From contig CANMSE010000003.1 of assembly GCA_947500555.1 (NCBI GenBank), forward strand, positions 744,001-808,000: a DNA stretch of 64,000 bases, read 5' to 3'. Shown here one piece after another: positions 27,916 through 36,588 of this stretch (position 1 is the stretch's first letter; every line of letters starts with the position of its first letter). This DNA is from an uncultured Fulvivirga sp. GTDB taxonomy: Bacteria; Bacteroidota; Bacteroidia; Cytophagales; Cyclobacteriaceae. The position numbers and the translations under genes were made by a program. Under the pieces are notes generated by a model. That model searched no databases, was not told the DNA's origin, and worked only from the letters and a program-made list of their open reading frames with translations.

Positions 27916-29340
27916 TTGACTACATTCAGAATAAGCTATTTAAAAAAGGCAGCCTTTACGGTTTGCCTTTTTTTGTATACTCCCATTTTTTCTCAGAGTA
28001 GCGATTTCCAGCTCCAATATCAGAAAATAATTGAGGGAGATTTATTAGTAGACAAGGCTGCCTTAACCGATCCTGAATATTACTACCTGACTAATTTCTC
28101 AAATACCCTCCGGTTATATTTAAATGAAGATATATCATATGAACTATATGAGAGTGGCTTTGAAAATAGTCTGGAGATAATTAAAAATAGCGACCTATCT
28201 TCGCCTCTCAAAGACTATTTCCTATCAGAAGTAAGATTGCAGGGAGCACTTTTTTATCTAAAAAGTAAAAAAGAGATTGAATCTGCATGGCAATTGCGTC
28301 AGGCTTACAAACTCGCAAAGAAAAATGTAACCCTATTCCCAGGTTTTATACCTAGTTATAAAACACTTGGGCTCATGCAAGTCGTTTTGGGTTCGGTTCC
28401 AGAAAAATATCAATGGCTTCTGTCACTGGCCGGCATGAAAACCTCAATCAATGAGGGTTTGGGAAATCTCAGTGTTGTTATAAAATCTAATAGTTATTTA
28501 AAGCAAGAAACTTCTTATCTCAAAGCCATAATCGAGGCCTACATTCTTGGTCAAAACTTCTCACTTCAGTTTTCTAACTTAACAATGAATACCCAAAATG
28601 ATTTAGATAGGCTTATACAGATGAGTATTTATTCAAAAAAAAGTAAGACCAAAGAAGCTCTTAAAATATTTGAAAAAGATGAAGAAGCAAAATTTAACCT
28701 TATTTACTATATGGCAGCAGAGGGCTACATGCAACAGGGCAATTATGATAAAGCAATTAAGTTTTACACCAAATATCTTAAGCTACACAAAGGCTATTCA
28801 AATCATAAAGACAGTTATTATAAATTGTATTTAGCGGCTAGTTTTAAAAGTCATCATGAACAGGCTCGGCAATATATAGATTCGGCTAAAATGATTGATA
28901 TTGAATCAACAGCTGCGGATAAATATGCAAGTAAAATGATTGAATCAGACGTTCACTTAAATCAAGCAATTATGAAGATGAGGCTGGCAACGGATGGTGG
29001 CTTTTATGAGCGAGCGGATAGTCTAGGTAATCTGGTCACATGTAAATCTGTTAGAGACACTATGGAGTTCACTTACAGAAAAGCCAGGCTTCAACATAAA
29101 CAAAACAACTATTTAATTGCTAAGCGAGCATATCACCAAACTTTATCTTTTGATCAAAGTAATAGCTGGTACTTTCAACCTAATGCAGCTTTACAACTAG
29201 GTTATATCTACGAATCTGAAAATAAGACTGATAGTGCTCTACTATACTTCAATAAATCTAAAAGTTTTAGACACCACGAGTATAAAAACAGTATTGATAG
29301 CAAAGCCGAAGCTGCGATCAATCGAATTAAAGGCCGGTAA
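27916..29340 (+). CDS. Exported TPR protein
   Basis: 474 residues starting at TTG 27916, two bases after the previous stop; no ATG precedes the signal peptide (YLKKAAFTVCLFLYTPIFSQ), so TTG is the likely start. The protein is almost wholly helical with TPR-like repeats, clearest near 270-330 (AEGYMQQGNYDKAIKFYTKYL), 395-420 and 430-465 (AALQLGYIYESENKTDSALLYFNKS). It is probably periplasmic. Third gene of the Nif3 operon, but its role is not obvious from that. Its stop overlaps the convergent phosphatase gene by 14 nt. Confidence 0.72.
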   Translation: MTTFRISYLKKAAFTVCLFLYTPIFSQSSDFQLQYQKIIEGDLLVDKAALTDPEYYYLTNFSNTLRLYLNEDISYELYESGFENSLEIIKNSDLSSPLKDYFLSEVRLQGALFYLKSKKEIESAWQLRQAYKLAKKNVTLFPGFIPSYKTLGLMQVVLGSVPEKYQWLLSLAGMKTSINEGLGNLSVVIKSNSYLKQETSYLKAIIEAYILGQNFSLQFSNLTMNTQNDLDRLIQMSIYSKKSKTKEALKIFEKDEEAKFNLIYYMAAEGYMQQGNYDKAIKFYTKYLKLHKGYSNHKDSYYKLYLAASFKSHHEQARQYIDSAKMIDIESTAADKYASKMIESDVHLNQAIMKMRLATDGGFYERADSLGNLVTCKSVRDTMEFTYRKARLQHKQNNYLIAKRAYHQTLSFDQSNSWYFQPNAALQLGYIYESENKTDSALLYFNKSKSFRHHEYKNSIDSKAEAAINRIKGR

Positions 29341-29944
29341 GGTGATCGCTATTATTAAATTCTTCCAAGCTGAACATACTGCCCGTAAATGCTAACTTAT
29401 ATAACCCCAAATTTTGGTGTTCAAACAAGTCCATTGAACTCAAGGGGTAATTAAGTACCAGACATAATAAGACTCTCATTGCACGTCCGTGCATACATAT
29501 CAGGATTGTTTCCTCATTACCTTTCAATATATGATCTAATGCGATTTGCTGCCTTTTCTTAACCTGAATAGGAGATTCTCCTCCTTCTATAGGTAAATCC
29601 GTTTGTCCTTGCTGCCAATTTCTAATTACCTGATGGTAATAAGCATCTTCTTCAGGGGTAATTTCTATTCCTTCACGAGTACCCCAGTTAATTTCATTTA
29701 ATCCTGAAAGAGCTTCATGTTTCAGACCATCATCTAAAAAATTTTGAACTGACTCAATACTGCGTTTCAATACCGATGTATAAACCTTATCAAACGGAAT
29801 GTGTTTGTAATACGTATAAAAAGCATCGGCTTGAGTTCGCCCCAAGTCATTTAAAGATGAATCAACTCCACTTCCCTGCACTATGCCTTTAAGATTAAAA
29901 TCTGTTTGTCCGTGCCTGATAAGATATATTTTTTTGGTCTTCAA
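29327..29944 (-). CDS. Histidine phosphatase family protein (phosphoglycerate mutase-like)
   Basis: 205 residues. The catalytic RHG motif is at 10-12 (IRHGQTDFN), the second half of the site at CMHGRAMRVLL, and the substrate-binding Arg in VLKRSIESVQ. Branch-1 histidine phosphatases include cofactor-dependent phosphoglycerate mutase, CobC and broad small-molecule phosphatases; this length suits a small phosphatase. It is divergent from the menaquinone cluster with a 48-nt shared intergenic region. Substrate unknown. Confidence 0.88.
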   Translation of the reverse strand: MKTKKIYLIRHGQTDFNLKGIVQGSGVDSSLNDLGRTQADAFYTYYKHIPFDKVYTSVLKRSIESVQNFLDDGLKHEALSGLNEINWGTREGIEITPEEDAYYHQVIRNWQQGQTDLPIEGGESPIQVKKRQQIALDHILKGNEETILICMHGRAMRVLLCLVLNYPLSSMDLFEHQNLGLYKLAFTGSMFSLEEFNNSDHLTGL

Positions 29945-29952
29945 TTAGTAGT

Positions 29953-29973
29953 TATTTTTGGCTCGCAAATTTA
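29953..29973. promoter_or_regulatory. Overlapping divergent -7 boxes, phosphatase / men cluster
   Basis: On the plus strand TATTTTTG at 29953-29960 fits TAnnTTTG, with TTTG at 29933-29936 (16-nt spacer, shorter than usual). On the minus strand TAAATTTG occupies 29966-29973, but I see no well-spaced -33 box. The gap between the two start codons is only 48 nt, so promoters must overlap or lie inside genes. Confidence 0.35.
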
Positions 29974-29992
29974 GAGTTTTTACGCAATTAAG

Positions 29993-30415
29993 ATGATCAA
30001 CCCTTCAATAACTGTAGAACAACTTAATTCAATGAATAAAAATACCCTTATGGAGCATTTGAGCATTGAATTTACCTCTGTAAGCGAAAATCATGTTAGC
30101 GCTAAAATGCCGGTAGATCATCGGCACCATCAACCCTATGGCATACTCCACGGTGGAGCCAGTGTAGTTCTTGCAGAAACGTTGGGCAGTGTTGCGGCTC
30201 ATTGTTCTGTAGATATGGAAAAACAAATATGTGTAGGGCTTGAGGTCAATGCAAATCACATTAAATCTGTGAAGTCAGGATTTGTTGTGGGTACTGCCAG
30301 ACCTATTCATTTGGGTAAAACAACACATGTATGGGAAATTACAATTGTGAACCAGCAGGAACAACTTGTTTGTATTAGTAGATTAACGATGTCAGTCTTA
30401 GAAAGGAAGGTGTGA
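29993..30415 (+). CDS. Hotdog-fold thioesterase, probable DHNA-CoA thioesterase
   Basis: 140 residues, single hotdog domain of the PaaI/YdiI type. The signature HGGASVVLAETLGSVAA (residues ~53-69) contains the helix and catalytic Glu typical of this family. It overlaps menF by GTGA and leads the menaquinone cluster, so I infer that it hydrolyses 1,4-dihydroxy-2-naphthoyl-CoA (the MenI/YdiI step). Family members have broad acyl-CoA activity, so the substrate rests on gene context. Confidence 0.82.
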   Translation: MINPSITVEQLNSMNKNTLMEHLSIEFTSVSENHVSAKMPVDHRHHQPYGILHGGASVVLAETLGSVAAHCSVDMEKQICVGLEVNANHIKSVKSGFVVGTARPIHLGKTTHVWEITIVNQQEQLVCISRLTMSVLERKV

Positions 30416-31590
30416 AAGAAATCGCAGAGGATATTTTAAACACCAAGTCATTAGAGCACATTATTGAGGCCATCAATGATTATGCTTTAAACAATAAGTA
30501 TTCGTTTGCTTGTTGGAGGCAACCCGATTCCAATGATGTTCAACTGTTAATTGATTTTGGACACAATGATTTTTCTCCTTCCAGCCCAAATTTAGAGCAA
30601 ACTCCTCCGGGCTTTCTGTTTGCCCCTTTTGATACAACTAAGAATCATACTTTCCTTCATAAGGATGCTCTTATTACTCTTGGGGATTCAAAGGCTATAG
30701 AAAGTAATCGCTCTACTGAAGAATTAGTTGAACACATTAAAAATTTTGAGCCTAAAAAGCCGACAGAAATTAATATTGAAAATGAGTTTGAAAGTGAATT
30801 TAAAAATTCATTTATCCACTTAGTACAAAAATCAATAGCTGCAATAAAGCAAGGGCAGTTTTCAAAAGTTGTTCCTTCAAGGCAACGTGTCATTAATTTG
30901 AATGAGACATTACAAGTAGGCCAAGTCTTTAATAAACTGATCGAAACCTACCCAAAAGCCTTTGTATCCTTAGTGTATACTTCAAAATCTGGACTTTGGG
31001 TCGGAGCCACACCAGAATTATTATTGAGTACATACGGAAACACTTTCAAAACTGTAGCATTGGCCGGCACGCAACTATATGATGAAAGTACTTCACTATC
31101 AGACATTGCCTGGACACAAAAGGAAATTGAAGAACAAGCGCTGGTCAGTCGATACATTATCAATTGTTTTAAAAAGATTCGTTTAAGAGAATTTTATGAA
31201 CATGGTCCCAAAACGGTGAGGGCTGGTAATCTAATTCACTTGAAAACTGAATTTATGGTAGATATGAAGGAAACCAACTTCCATGAATTAGGGAGTACAA
31301 TGTTGAAATTACTTCACCCTACATCAGCCATTTGTGGAATGCCATTAAATGAATCATTGAATTTTATTCATGAAAATGAAGACTATAAAAGATCTTTTTT
31401 TAGTGGGTATTTGGGGCCGGTAGGTATCAATAATCAAACTAGCCTTTATGTTAATTTGAGGTGCATGAAAATTGATAATAAACAACTCAGGCTTTATGCT
31501 GGTGCCGGAGTTACTGAAGACTCTAACCCCTTGAAAGAATGGGAAGAAACTCAAATGAAAATGAATACTTTACTTAACGTTATCCTGTGA
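30412..31590 (+). CDS. menF: Isochorismate synthase (MenF/EntC family)
   Basis: 392 residues, starting with GTG that overlaps the thioesterase stop (GTGA at 30412-30415). It converts chorismate to isochorismate, the first committed step of menaquinone synthesis. The chorismate-binding domain occupies ~130-390: FSKVVPSRQR, GATPELLLS, AGTQLYDE, LHPTSAICGMP and GAGVTEDSNPLKEWEE, all hallmark segments. It overlaps menD by another GTGA, so translation is coupled through the cluster. A siderophore role (EntC) is unlikely next to menD and menE. Confidence 0.95.
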   Translation: MKEIAEDILNTKSLEHIIEAINDYALNNKYSFACWRQPDSNDVQLLIDFGHNDFSPSSPNLEQTPPGFLFAPFDTTKNHTFLHKDALITLGDSKAIESNRSTEELVEHIKNFEPKKPTEINIENEFESEFKNSFIHLVQKSIAAIKQGQFSKVVPSRQRVINLNETLQVGQVFNKLIETYPKAFVSLVYTSKSGLWVGATPELLLSTYGNTFKTVALAGTQLYDESTSLSDIAWTQKEIEEQALVSRYIINCFKKIRLREFYEHGPKTVRAGNLIHLKTEFMVDMKETNFHELGSTMLKLLHPTSAICGMPLNESLNFIHENEDYKRSFFSGYLGPVGINNQTSLYVNLRCMKIDNKQLRLYAGAGVTEDSNPLKEWEETQMKMNTLLNVIL

Positions 31591-33293
31591 GCTATTCAGA
31601 AATCTCTAATGTTCCTAATATCTATCATGACTTAGGAGTAAACAATGCTATCATCTCACCAGGATCAAGAAATGCACCACTAACAATAGCATTCGCAAGA
31701 CATTCAAAAATCAACTGTAAGGTAATTCCTGATGAGCGTTCAGCTGCTTTTATAGCTGTAGGAATAGCACAACAACTCAAAGAACCAGTCGTACTTATAT
31801 GCACTTCAGGTTCGGCTTCATTGAATTACGCCCCTGCCGTAGCCGAAGCTTATTTTTCGCAAACACCATTATTAATACTCACTGCTGACCGACCACCAGA
31901 ATGGATAGATCAATACGATGGTCAAACCATAAGGCAAGAAGATGTCTACGGAAAGCATGTTAAAAGAAGCTTTAGAACACCAGTTGATCTTTCTCATATT
32001 GACGCTGTATGGCATATGCAGAGAATTATATCTGAATCATTCAGTGCCTGCCAAAGTGAACCTATGGGACCAGTTCATGTTAACATACCCTTCAGAGAAC
32101 CGTTTTACCCCTCTGAAGAGTTTGAGACTAGTCCTTATAAAGTGTCTCAACAAACGAATTCGCATACCAAATTATCCGAGACAGAAAGGGCACAACTAAA
32201 AATTGACTTAAACAAGTTTGATCGGAAGTTGATCATATGTGGACAGGCAGATTACTCAAAGGAAGAATTAACTCTTTTGAGTGAATTAAGTCACCGCCTC
32301 AAAATACCGGTTGTGGGTGATGTTATTTCTAATATTCATGATATTGAAGAATCAGTAGTACATCATGATGTATTCCTTAGTTCGAAGAAATCAGGACTTC
32401 CAATAAGCCTCAAGCCCGATCTGCTCATCACCTTTGGAAAGTCTGTTCTTTCAAAGAGCCTAAAACACATTCTTAGACTAAATTCACCAAAAGAACACTG
32501 GCATATCCAGATGGGCGGACAAGTAGCAGATACCTATAAGGCTCTTACCAGACATCTAAAAACAAGTAATGGTGACTTTCTCTCTCTTCTCAATGAAATT
32601 GAGAGAGAAGGGGATTTTGACCACCAAAAACAAGAAAACTATTACCACATTTGGCAAATCGAAGAAAGAAAAGTTGAGCGGTTGTTTGAACAATTCTTTC
32701 CAAAGGAACCTTTAGGTGAATTTGAGTTTGTTTACTCTCTAATTAATGCTCTACCACCAAGCAATCTGCACCTGGCAAACAGCATGAGTGTACGTTATGC
32801 AAACTTTGTGGGTTTAAAAAATAGTCAATCTGTTAAAGTCTATTCGAATAGAGGTACCAGTGGTATTGACGGATGCAATAGTACCGCATTAGGGCACTCA
32901 TTAGCTTCGGAAAAGCTTAATATTCTTATAACTGGCGATCTTGCTTTTCTATATGATAGAAATGCCTTTTGGCATAATTACTCTTTTTCTAATTTAAGAA
33001 TCGTTGTGTTAAACAATCATGGCGGAGGTATATTCCGTATGATCAAAGGACCTTCTTCCCTACCCGAGTTAAATGAATACTTTGAAATCGAACAAAAACA
33101 AAGTGCAAAATATGTTGCCGAAGAATATGGTATGGAATACTTAAAATGTGACAAACGCAGCAAAATAAAGAACTACCTGAAGAATTTGTTTGAAGAAAGT
33201 GACCGACCAAAAATCCTGGAAATAGAAACTAAAAGTGAAGAGAATAAAAAAATATTAGAAGAATTTAGAGCGGCTTTTGATACAATAAAATGA
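31587..33293 (+). CDS. menD: SEPHCHC synthase MenD
   Basis: 568 residues, GTG start overlapping menF (31587-31590). MenD condenses isochorismate with the succinic semialdehyde-ThDP adduct from 2-oxoglutarate. N-terminal ThDP domain: SPGSRNAPLTIAFARH and the catalytic-type glutamate region DERSAAFIAVGIA; LICTSGSASLNYAPAVAEA follows. The C-terminal ThDP/Mg site is seen as ITGDLAFLYDRNAFWH and NNHGGGIFRMIKG. Length is normal. Downstream, a 120-residue unknown gene sits where menB is often found. Confidence 0.96.
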   Translation: MSYSEISNVPNIYHDLGVNNAIISPGSRNAPLTIAFARHSKINCKVIPDERSAAFIAVGIAQQLKEPVVLICTSGSASLNYAPAVAEAYFSQTPLLILTADRPPEWIDQYDGQTIRQEDVYGKHVKRSFRTPVDLSHIDAVWHMQRIISESFSACQSEPMGPVHVNIPFREPFYPSEEFETSPYKVSQQTNSHTKLSETERAQLKIDLNKFDRKLIICGQADYSKEELTLLSELSHRLKIPVVGDVISNIHDIEESVVHHDVFLSSKKSGLPISLKPDLLITFGKSVLSKSLKHILRLNSPKEHWHIQMGGQVADTYKALTRHLKTSNGDFLSLLNEIEREGDFDHQKQENYYHIWQIEERKVERLFEQFFPKEPLGEFEFVYSLINALPPSNLHLANSMSVRYANFVGLKNSQSVKVYSNRGTSGIDGCNSTALGHSLASEKLNILITGDLAFLYDRNAFWHNYSFSNLRIVVLNNHGGGIFRMIKGPSSLPELNEYFEIEQKQSAKYVAEEYGMEYLKCDKRSKIKNYLKNLFEESDRPKILEIETKSEENKKILEEFRAAFDTIK

Positions 33294-33318
33294 TAAATTG
33301 TGTTAAAATTTCGATGCC

Positions 33319-33681
33319 ATGATAGAAGAACGTGAAATCTATAGAGCAATTGGAGAACTTGCCTACGTTATTGCAAAAGTCAGCGATAGATTACAACTGG
33401 AGGAAAAAAAGGCATTCTATGACATCATTGAGAAGGAATTAAATTTTGATGCCTGGTCGGCCGAAAGCCGCTTTGAAATATTGGATGAGAAAGTACATCC
33501 TACGATTGAACATGCCTATAATGAGGCAATTCATGAATTTAAAATTCATAAGGATAAACTTACCCCTGAATTGAAAGCCATTACATTAAAAGTAATGAAG
33601 AGAATAGCTAATGCCTATCATCCCTCAGAAATCAAAGATTTCATTATTGACAGGCTCGAGAAAGACTTAAAACAACTTTAA
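33319..33681 (+). CDS. Small all-helical protein between menD and menE
   Basis: 120 residues, predicted to be entirely alpha-helical, with acidic and basic heptads, one conserved-looking tract AWSAESRFEILDEKVHPTI and no Cys. I do not recognise it firmly; the helical pattern and length are reminiscent of TerB-like folds. Its TAA overlaps the menE ATG (TAATG), so it is cotranslated with menE. A role in menaquinone synthesis is suggested only by position. Confidence 0.65.
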   Translation: MIEEREIYRAIGELAYVIAKVSDRLQLEEKKAFYDIIEKELNFDAWSAESRFEILDEKVHPTIEHAYNEAIHEFKIHKDKLTPELKAITLKVMKRIANAYHPSEIKDFIIDRLEKDLKQL

Positions 33682-34742
33682 TGAGCTGGATCTCATTTGG
33701 AGTTCACCCAATTAGTATTGATCAACTCTCAACCTACTTACCTAAAAATGATTTCGAAAGAAGTACCTTACAATTCATAAATGATTGGAGTAATGGCGGT
33801 AATTCATTCAGTATACAAACATCAGGTTCTACCGGAAAACCAAAAATCATCATAGTATCTCGTCAACAAATGGTGGAGAGCGCTAAGGCTACAATAAAGG
33901 CTCTCAAATTGATGCCCGGTCAAACTTCACTTTTATGCATGGCCCCTAAGTTTATTGGGGGCAAAATGATGATAGTCAGATCATTGTTACGCGACATGAA
34001 CATTGTAGCCGTAGCCCCTAGCTCTGACCCTTTGAAGGTGCTCACAGAAAGTATTGATTTTACAGCAATGGTACCATTACAAGTGAAAACAATATTGGAA
34101 GACAGCGAATCAACTAAAAAACTTAGTCAAATCAATAATGTACTAATAGGTGGAGGTTCTGTAGATAGTACATTACAAAAACAGTTGAAAGCTTTGAATA
34201 TCCAGGCCTACTCAACTTATGGTATGACTGAAACAGTATCTCATATAGCCTTGAAAAAGCTTGATTATTCAGGAAGTGAAAACTACTTCACAGCACTTGA
34301 TGGCGTTAGTATCTCAATTGATAATCGTAATTGTCTAGTAGTTAATGCTCCAATGACAAATAATATTGACATAGTCACCAATGACGTAGTTGAAATAATT
34401 GACTTTAAAAAGTTCAAGTGGTTGGGGAGGTATGACAATGTTATTAACTCAGGCGGAATAAAAATTCATCCTGAAAAACTAGAAGGAAAAATTTCTGGTC
34501 TATTGGCTAAACATGGATTTAACAAACGACTGTTTGTATTTGGTAAAGATGATAATCTCCTTGGACAAAAATTGGTTCTGGTATTAGAGGGTAGTCAAAT
34601 AACTGAATCTTTAGCTCAAGAATTATTAAAAGCCTCACTAGATAAATATGAGGTACCTAAAGAAATACTTTTTAGTGAAAAATTCATTGAGACTCAAAAT
34701 GGAAAAATCCAGCGTTCAAAAACCGTTCAGAATCTAATCTAA
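33681..34742 (+). CDS. menE: o-Succinylbenzoate-CoA ligase-type AMP-binding enzyme
   Basis: 353 residues, a short version of the ANL superfamily as seen in Bacteroidota MenE. The P-loop QTSGSTGKPK is at ~46-55, the STYGMTE adenylation motif near 180, and the hinge/C-terminal motif GRYDNVINSGGIKIHPEK near 250-265, with the C-terminal catalytic Lys in NGKIQRSK. It activates o-succinylbenzoate with ATP and CoA. It is the last gene of the cluster, and its stop abuts the convergent S24 repressor stop without any gap. Confidence 0.92.
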   Translation: MSWISFGVHPISIDQLSTYLPKNDFERSTLQFINDWSNGGNSFSIQTSGSTGKPKIIIVSRQQMVESAKATIKALKLMPGQTSLLCMAPKFIGGKMMIVRSLLRDMNIVAVAPSSDPLKVLTESIDFTAMVPLQVKTILEDSESTKKLSQINNVLIGGGSVDSTLQKQLKALNIQAYSTYGMTETVSHIALKKLDYSGSENYFTALDGVSISIDNRNCLVVNAPMTNNIDIVTNDVVEIIDFKKFKWLGRYDNVINSGGIKIHPEKLEGKISGLLAKHGFNKRLFVFGKDDNLLGQKLVLVLEGSQITESLAQELLKASLDKYEVPKEILFSEKFIETQNGKIQRSKTVQNLI

Positions 34743-35534
34743 TTACTTTGCCTTTTCTTTTAGATTAACAATCTCTTTTTGCAAATCCAACACTATTGAA
34801 GCAAGCTGCTCAGTAGATACTTCATTCTTGCTATTCTGATCTGGAAATTGAATACTAATATACGCTTTGCTAGACCATACCTCCATGACATCATCTATAT
34901 CTAATTGGTAAGGTGCATAAGTCGTATTATCACTTACTAAAAATAACTTACCTGTATCATTAATATAATTGAATACACGCTTGTAAACAATACCTTCAGA
35001 CTTAGTTACCAATATATAAGTCTTCCCATTTTTAATATCTCTAACATCGTCAACATACTCCCCTATGATTACCGTACCCGGCAAAATAGGTAACATTGAA
35101 TCTCCTGAAATTTCAAAAGCTCTATAAGTGGCATTATCGGGTAAAATTGGAAGCTTGAACTTTGGTAACTCCTCAATAAACTCACGATCAGCATAGCCAT
35201 TTAAGTAACCCGCTGCCGCCTTTTGAGGAACTAACTCAATATTCTCTTTTTGGTCAGCATCTACAGTGATCGCCAGCACTTCTTTTCCCCTCTTAAATTC
35301 ACTAATATTCAATTCAGATTCACTCAGTTTGGCTACTTCTTTATTGATCATAATATCAACTGACGTTCCGAAAACCTCTGCCATATTAATCAAGTTACTA
35401 ATCCGCGGATCTGCCCTACCTTCTTCATAGGCACCTACCAGTGATCGTTTGATACCAATTCGTTCAGCAAATTGCTCCTGGGTCAAGCCAAGCCTCTTAC
35501 GCAAGTATTTAATATTTTCACTTACTAAAGTCAT
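34743..35534 (-). CDS. HTH-XRE / S24 peptidase transcriptional repressor (LexA/CI-like)
   Basis: 263 residues from the ATG at 35534; a TTG at 35540 is less likely. HTH domain ~5-62 (LTQEQFAERIGIKRSLVGAYEEGR). The C-terminal S24 domain has the self-cleavage pair Ala108-Gly109 (QKAAAGYLNG), the nucleophile Ser146 (SGDSMLPI) and the general base Lys185 (VYKRV), so the autocleavage machinery looks intact. A helical tail follows (~235-263). It probably dimerises and represses nearby genes until RecA-stimulated cleavage or another signal. It is preceded by a small partner gene two bases upstream. Not surrounded by phage genes. Confidence 0.9.
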   Translation of the reverse strand: MTLVSENIKYLRKRLGLTQEQFAERIGIKRSLVGAYEEGRADPRISNLINMAEVFGTSVDIMINKEVAKLSESELNISEFKRGKEVLAITVDADQKENIELVPQKAAAGYLNGYADREFIEELPKFKLPILPDNATYRAFEISGDSMLPILPGTVIIGEYVDDVRDIKNGKTYILVTKSEGIVYKRVFNYINDTGKLFLVSDNTTYAPYQLDIDDVMEVWSSKAYISIQFPDQNSKNEVSTEQLASIVLDLQKEIVNLKEKAK

Positions 35535-35536
35535 AA

Positions 35537-35797
35537 TCAATGTTTAAAAATGATGATTTCATTTTCCTGTTGCCTGCAATGCAAGTTATATAAATGAGAG
35601 TGAGATAACCTATCACCAGACATAGTAACTTTAACTTGTTGTTCAATTTTATTCACAACCTCTTTTAAAGTAGCTCCTGCCTCAGATAAAAGATATCCAT
35701 ACATTAGTTTGTTATCTATTTGAGAAACTTCAAACTTAATTTGGCACTTGCCTGATTGAAGTCGCTTGCTCAAAATACTCAATTTATAATCACTCAT
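35537..35797 (-). CDS. Small unknown protein upstream of the S24 repressor
   Basis: 86 residues from the ATG at 35797; the frame continues to a TTG at 35815. It has a mixed alpha/beta look with KCQIKFEVSQIDN and GYLLSEAGATLKEVV, and no motif I recognise. The stop is followed after two bases by the repressor ATG, so the pair is one transcription unit. It is divergent from pcm. Could be an accessory or anti-repressor partner; that is inference from position only. Confidence 0.6.
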   Translation of the reverse strand: MSDYKLSILSKRLQSGKCQIKFEVSQIDNKLMYGYLLSEAGATLKEVVNKIEQQVKVTMSGDRLSHSHLYNLHCRQQENEIIIFKH

Positions 35798-35847
35798 AAC
35801 TAATTTTATTAGCAATATGATGAATTATGTTTTAATTGACAATTATT

Positions 35848-35913
35848 TAAACTAATAATTTTAGTAAAAGTTTACTCTTTGTAATTAAAATCGTTGTCAT
35901 ATCTTCGTAAACT
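35848..35913. promoter_or_regulatory. Putative operator half-sites between S24 unit and pcm
   Basis: TAAACT occurs at 35848-35853 and 35908-35913, and its reverse AGTTTA at 35869-35874; AGTAAA-AG-TTTACT at 35863-35876 is itself an inverted repeat with perfect 6-bp arms. Together with TTAGT/ACTAA copies, this gives several related half-sites in a 66-bp stretch of the divergent intergenic region. Two of them flank or touch the pcm promoter. Candidate binding sites for the adjacent S24 repressor. Confidence 0.35.
35878..35907 (+). promoter_or_regulatory. Promoter of pcm
   Basis: TTTG at 35878-35881 and TATCTTCG at 35900-35907 approximate the Bacteroidota TTTG-N19-TAnnTTTG promoter with an 18-nt spacer and one mismatch in the -7 box. 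Transcription would begin within a few bases of the ATG at 35917, so the mRNA may be nearly leaderless. Confidence 0.5.
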
Positions 35914-35916
35914 AAC

Positions 35917-36567
35917 ATGGAGGATAATTATAAACATCGAGGAATGCGTAAGTCCTTGGTCAAAATACTCATTGAAAAAGGCATCAATAATCAAGGGGTG
36001 ATCAACGCAATAGGTAAAATTCCAAGACATTATTTTTTTGATAATGCATTGGAACAGCATGCTTATCAGGATAAGGCATTTCCAATTGGTGAGGGACAAA
36101 CCATTTCACAGCCGTATACTGTCGCCTTTCAAACGGAAAAACTTGAAATATCCAAAGGCGATAAAATTCTGGAAGTTGGAACTGGTTCCGGCTACCAAGC
36201 ATGTGTACTGGTTGAGATGGGTGCAAATGTCTACACCATTGAATATAATAAAAGTCTTTATACAAGAACAAAATCGTTTCTGCCAAAAATGGGATATGCT
36301 CCCAGATTTTTTTATGGTGATGGCTCCCAAGGTCTAATTGCTCATGCACCATTTGATAAAATAATTGTTACAGCTGGCGCTCCCTCTGTTCCATCTTCGT
36401 TGATCAATCAGCTAAAGATCGGTGGTATATTGATTATCCCAGTTGGTAATAATAAGAAACAGAAGATGCTCAAAATCACTAAACAGGGTGATAAAAAAAT
36501 TAAAAAAGAAACTTTCGATTATTTCAGCTTTGTACCTTTGCTTGGCAAACAAGGGTGGGATAAATAA
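35917..36567 (+). CDS. pcm: Protein-L-isoaspartate O-methyltransferase
   Basis: 216 residues. It repairs isoaspartyl residues using S-adenosylmethionine. Diagnostic segments are GEGQTISQPYTVAFQ (the PCMT N-terminal substrate motif), the SAM-binding ILEVGTGSGYQACVL and a C-terminal GGILIIPVGN. The N-terminus (MEDNYKHRGMRKSLV) matches the usual Bacteroidota start. It has its own promoter divergent from the S24 unit, and is followed 21 nt later by a thioesterase gene. Confidence 0.95.
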   Translation: MEDNYKHRGMRKSLVKILIEKGINNQGVINAIGKIPRHYFFDNALEQHAYQDKAFPIGEGQTISQPYTVAFQTEKLEISKGDKILEVGTGSGYQACVLVEMGANVYTIEYNKSLYTRTKSFLPKMGYAPRFFYGDGSQGLIAHAPFDKIIVTAGAPSVPSSLINQLKIGGILIIPVGNNKKQKMLKITKQGDKKIKKETFDYFSFVPLLGKQGWDK

Positions 36568-36588
36568 TTCCGTCAGATAAAAAACGAA

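Noticed and set aside
32578..32609. Inverted repeat TTCTCTCTC / GAGAGAGAA
   Set aside because: It lies inside menD, which is intact, and has no T-run or regulatory context.
36002..36352. Open frames on both strands inside pcm
   Set aside because: All pcm motifs are in a single frame; the others show no domain and lack plausible starts.
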